A stretch of 8,064 nt of DNA from assembly GCA_964407525.1 (NCBI GenBank), contig CAYOWC010000232.1, forward strand, positions 1 to 8,064, written 5' to 3'. Made by a program: the position numbers and the translations under genes. Positions 5,969 through 8,064 of the stretch are shown piece after piece. Positions within the stretch are counted from its first letter, which is position 1; every line of letters begins with the position of its first letter. This DNA comes from DUZB01 sp964407525. Its GTDB lineage: Bacteria > Desulfobacterota > DSM-4660 > Desulfatiglandales > Desulfatiglandaceae. The notes beneath the pieces are model-generated. The model searched no databases, was not told the origin of the DNA, and saw only the letters and a list, made by a program, of their open reading frames with translations.

Positions 5969-5975
5969 CATTAGC

Positions 5976-7232
5976 ATGCACGGCGAAATCATTACCATAG
6001 GAGACGAACTCACAGCCGGCAGGACCGTTGATCTCAACGCCTGGTACGCGGCTGGGAAAATTGCTTCTTCGGGGTTGGAGATTACGAGGGTGACATCGGT
6101 AGGCGACAATACCGAAATGGTCTCCGAAGCACTGAAACGCGCCTGTCTCTCGTCCCGCTTTGTTATCGTAACGGGGGGCTTAGGCTCTACCCGTGACGAC
6201 ATCACCAGTGAGATCGTTGCAGGGGCATTAAAGAGGCCTCTTTCATCGAATCTTGAAATGCTTGATAAAATCCGGCATTTTGTCAAAAAACGCGGGATAG
6301 AGATGACCCCATGTATCGAAAAGATGGCAAATCTTCCCGATGGCGCCACCCTGATTCATCCCGACGGCGCCGTCTGTGGTTATTCCCTTGTGGAAAAAGA
6401 TGTTCATCTCTATTTTCTGCCGGGCGTACCGAATCAGATGCGTTATCTCCTGGACACTTTTGTTATTCCCGACATCCTGGCCCTTTACGACACCATTCCG
6501 GTGATGAAACATCGTGTTCTTAAAGTGTACGGGCTGAATGAACCAATTATTGCCGAAAAGCTGGAAAGCCTGGGGAACGAGACGGGGGAAGCCGTTCTGG
6601 GTTTCTACCCACATTTCCCAGAGAACCATATCACGATCACTTTACATGGAGAAGAGGCCTCGACTGTTTCGAAAAAACTGGACTGGATTGAGGCACAAAT
6701 AATAAAGATTCTGGGAGACTATGTTTTTACTTCAGACAACAAGGACATAGAGGAAGTTGTCGGCGACAAACTGAAGGAAAAAGGATGGTCTATTGGATTG
6801 GCCGAATCGTGTACCGGCGGACTGATCAGTGATAGATTAACCGATGTTGCCGGCAGTTCCGGTTATTTCCAGGGGGGAGTTGTTTGCTACAGCAATAGTT
6901 CCAAAGAACACCTGCTCGGGGTGCGAAAGGAGACTCTGGTTCAATATGGAGCAGTGAGTTCTGAGACGGCCAGGGAAATGGCCGTGGGCATTCGCACGTG
7001 CATGAAGACGGATCTGGGAATAGCGGTTACCGGCATTGCCGGTCCGGATGGGGGCAGTAAGAAAAAACCTGTGGGTACGGTTCATATTGGCCTCAGCTCC
7101 GAAAACGATCTTTTTACACAACAATACAGATTCAGAGGCAGTCGCTCACAGGTAAAACTGAACGCAGCCATGATGGCACTGGATTGGGTGAGAAGAACCA
7201 TTGATGGACATTCGATTATTCCTGGCATTTGA
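5976..7232 (+). CDS. cinA: CinA family protein: MoCF-like domain plus nicotinamide-nucleotide amidase (PncC)
   Basis: Two-domain cytosolic enzyme of 418 residues, the usual full length. The N-terminal domain (about 1-170) is the MoaB/MogA-like COG1058 fold, known in CinA as an ADP-ribose pyrophosphatase. It starts HGEIITIGDELTAGRTVD and has TGGLGSTRDDIT, with serine where proline is usual, and FLPGVPNQM. The C-terminal PncC domain (about 255-418) deamidates NMN to nicotinate mononucleotide in pyridine-nucleotide salvage. Its AESCTGG motif puts the catalytic serine at residue 278, followed by GVVCYSNSSK, YGAVSSETA and GIAGPDGG. Start 5976 is preferred because MHGEIITIG matches the family N-terminus and has a ribosome-binding site; 5958 is the alternative. 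The 3' end overlaps thpR by 29 bases. The name recalls competence induction, but nothing here shows that role. Confidence 0.95.
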   Translation: MHGEIITIGDELTAGRTVDLNAWYAAGKIASSGLEITRVTSVGDNTEMVSEALKRACLSSRFVIVTGGLGSTRDDITSEIVAGALKRPLSSNLEMLDKIRHFVKKRGIEMTPCIEKMANLPDGATLIHPDGAVCGYSLVEKDVHLYFLPGVPNQMRYLLDTFVIPDILALYDTIPVMKHRVLKVYGLNEPIIAEKLESLGNETGEAVLGFYPHFPENHITITLHGEEASTVSKKLDWIEAQIIKILGDYVFTSDNKDIEEVVGDKLKEKGWSIGLAESCTGGLISDRLTDVAGSSGYFQGGVVCYSNSSKEHLLGVRKETLVQYGAVSSETAREMAVGIRTCMKTDLGIAVTGIAGPDGGSKKKPVGTVHIGLSSENDLFTQQYRFRGSRSQVKLNAAMMALDWVRRTIDGHSIIPGI

Positions 7233-7773
7233 GCTGCCTGAAGAAATTAGAGATGTCGTGGGTCAAGTTTCCAAAGAGGCTGGAAAGCTGCCCCTGAATA
7301 TTCGATGGGTGAAGGTTAAAAACATTCACCTGACCGTCGTTTTTATCGGCAATGTGGAAGAAAGCATCATTTCCCGGATCGAAGAGGTGGCGCGTCCGGC
7401 TTGCGGCAAAAGCCATCCATTTGAACTCTCATTAAATGGTCTTGGCTTTTTCGGGAAGATGCGGAATCCACGGGTTCTCTGGGTCGGCTTGAATGCGGAT
7501 CTGAAAGGAATGTCCCGTTTGAGGGATGACCTTCAGAGAGAACTGGCCCCTTTGGGAATAAAGAGGGAATCGCGCCCGTTCAGGCCCCATTTGACCCTCG
7601 GACGATTTAAAAAGGGGGTGGGATCTGTGGTACATCTGAAAAAATTGCTCCACCAATATAGAGGGCTGACAAGTCCGACAGGCATCCTGAGTAAACTGGT
7701 GCTGTTCAGAAGTGACCTGAGAAAGGATGGCGCAGTATATACAAAGATCAACCAGTGGCCACTCGGGGGATGA
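7204..7773 (+). CDS. thpR: RNA 2',3'-cyclic phosphodiesterase (ThpR/LigT, 2H family)
   Basis: Cytosolic 2H phosphoesterase that opens 2',3'-cyclic phosphates at RNA ends to 2'-phosphates and can catalyse reversible 2'-5' RNA ligation in vitro. With 189 residues it has the family length. Both catalytic HxTx motifs are present: H42-L-T44 in IHLTVVFIG and H129-L-T131 in RPHLTLGRF. MDIRLFLAFELPEE is the typical N-terminus, which favours the ATG at 7204 over the TTG one codon earlier. The gene begins inside cinA (29-base overlap) and lacks a strong ribosome-binding site, so coupled translation is likely. cinA-thpR followed by recA is an order I recall from Desulfobacterota; recA is not visible in the remaining 291 bases. 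Confidence 0.93.
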   Translation: MDIRLFLAFELPEEIRDVVGQVSKEAGKLPLNIRWVKVKNIHLTVVFIGNVEESIISRIEEVARPACGKSHPFELSLNGLGFFGKMRNPRVLWVGLNADLKGMSRLRDDLQRELAPLGIKRESRPFRPHLTLGRFKKGVGSVVHLKKLLHQYRGLTSPTGILSKLVLFRSDLRKDGAVYTKINQWPLGG

Positions 7774-7928
7774 GGGTGGTTGAGATCCGAGGTCTGAAGT
7801 CCCATGTCAGTTTCATATGAGCGGGGCCTCTGACTGAAACGAAGGTCAGGCTGATCGAGAAAGAAACTTGCGCACAATTATTTACCGCCCGCTACGCTCA
7901 AGACGCAAAGAACGCTAAGATTTTATTT
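7774..7928. other. Non-coding stretch after thpR
   Basis: About 155 bases with no credible reading frame, tRNA or T-tract terminator. Near 7891-7920 the sequence CGCTCAAGACGCAAAGAACG is followed by CTAAGATTTTATTTT. GACGCAAAGAACGC has a near-repeating GACGCAAAG/AACGCTAAG pattern resembling degenerate intergenic repeats I recall from draft environmental genomes. No function can be read from it. Confidence 0.5.
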
Positions 7929-8056
7929 TTTTACCGAATCGGAACGGACGATTCGATAAAGCAATCGGCCCTTCGGGCATTTCGGGAGAATGGTTATGTT
8001 TCACACAGGGAAGAATAATGGCTGTTTTTTCGAATCGTCCGTTCCGATTCGAAAAA
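7929..8056. repeat. REPIN-like pair of inverted palindromic stem-loops
   Basis: The left hairpin has CGAATCG (7935-7941), loop GAACGGA, CGATTCG (7949-7955); after one mismatch a TTTA/TAAA stem continues outward. The right hairpin has TTTTTCGAATCG (8026-8037), loop TCCGTTC, CGATTCGAAAAA (8045-8056), a perfect 12-bp stem. The 21-bp cores (7935-7955 and 8031-8051) are exact reverse complements of each other, so the pair can also fold as one long hairpin enclosing 75 bases. The spacer holds a small GCCC-TTC-GGGC hairpin (7968-7978). The arrangement is that of a REPIN: two REP palindromes in opposite orientation. No REP-associated transposase is in the window. Confidence 0.75.
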
Positions 8057-8064
8057 GGCTTTGC

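Noticed and set aside
7801..7835. Short complementary tracts GTTTCA and TGAAAC after thpR, considered as a terminator
   Set aside because: Only about six pairs with no T tract following; not supportable as a terminator.
7929..8056. Integron attC site or CRISPR repeat pair
   Set aside because: There are no attC core sites (RYYYAAC/GTTRRRY) at the ends, and the two copies are inverted, not direct repeats, so neither interpretation fits.

Overview
The window looks like a draft scaffold from a Gram-negative anaerobe, most probably a Desulfobacterota (deltaproteobacterial) sulfate reducer or syntroph, possibly a metagenome-assembled genome. Three things point there: the mixture of a Liv-type amino-acid transporter, an HdrD-like iron-sulfur protein and nickel-pincer cofactor synthesis; the pgpA-cinA-thpR order, which I recall as common in that group (often followed by recA); and intergenic DNA rich in small palindromic repeats. 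A run of 100 N shows that two contigs were joined. The taxonomic guess is inference from gene content; no rRNA or other marker is present.

Layout. Bases 1-2238 hold the end of a branched-chain amino-acid ABC transporter operon, livM (5' truncated by the window edge)-livG-livF, with overlapping reading frames. After a 120-base spacer with a small C/G-rich hairpin comes a RidA-family enamine/imine deaminase (2359-2742). The gap 2743-3147 has no gene but holds the clearest mobile signal in the window: a 241-bp miniature inverted-repeat element (2822-3062) with 22-bp imperfect terminal inverted repeats (perfect over the outer 15 bp), flanked by an exact 8-bp target-site duplication (AGAAAATC). 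It carries inverted arrays of a 7-bp CTGACAC-like unit. It sits between a TTGACA-containing promoter candidate and the start of a soluble HdrD/GlcF-like protein with two [4Fe-4S] ferredoxin motifs and two CCG domains (3148-4296).

A long stem-loop ending in a T tract (4318-4404) separates that gene from larC, the CTP-dependent nickel insertase of nickel-pincer-nucleotide synthesis (4426 into the gap). The N run (5568-5667) removes the end of larC and the N-terminal third or more of pgpA (phosphatidylglycerophosphatase A). The apparent 511-codon open frame across it is an artefact of the nominal gap length. pgpA, cinA and thpR (RNA 2',3'-cyclic phosphodiesterase) follow with overlapping or nearly abutting ends and are probably co-transcribed. 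The last 291 bases are non-coding and end in a second notable structure: two palindromic stem-loops of about 30 nt, in opposite orientation, with perfectly complementary 7-nt loops (7929-8056), resembling a REPIN.

How the genes work together. LivMGF is the inner-membrane channel subunit plus the two ATPases of an amino-acid importer. RidA would clear reactive imines made during amino-acid breakdown, which suits its position after liv. The HdrD-like protein suggests thiol/disulfide or flavoprotein-linked electron transfer but has no partner gene here. LarC implies a nickel-pincer-dependent racemase or epimerase elsewhere in the genome. pgpA-cinA-thpR is a housekeeping cluster. I see no defence, CRISPR, phage or biosynthetic system; the unusual content is the non-coding repeat elements.
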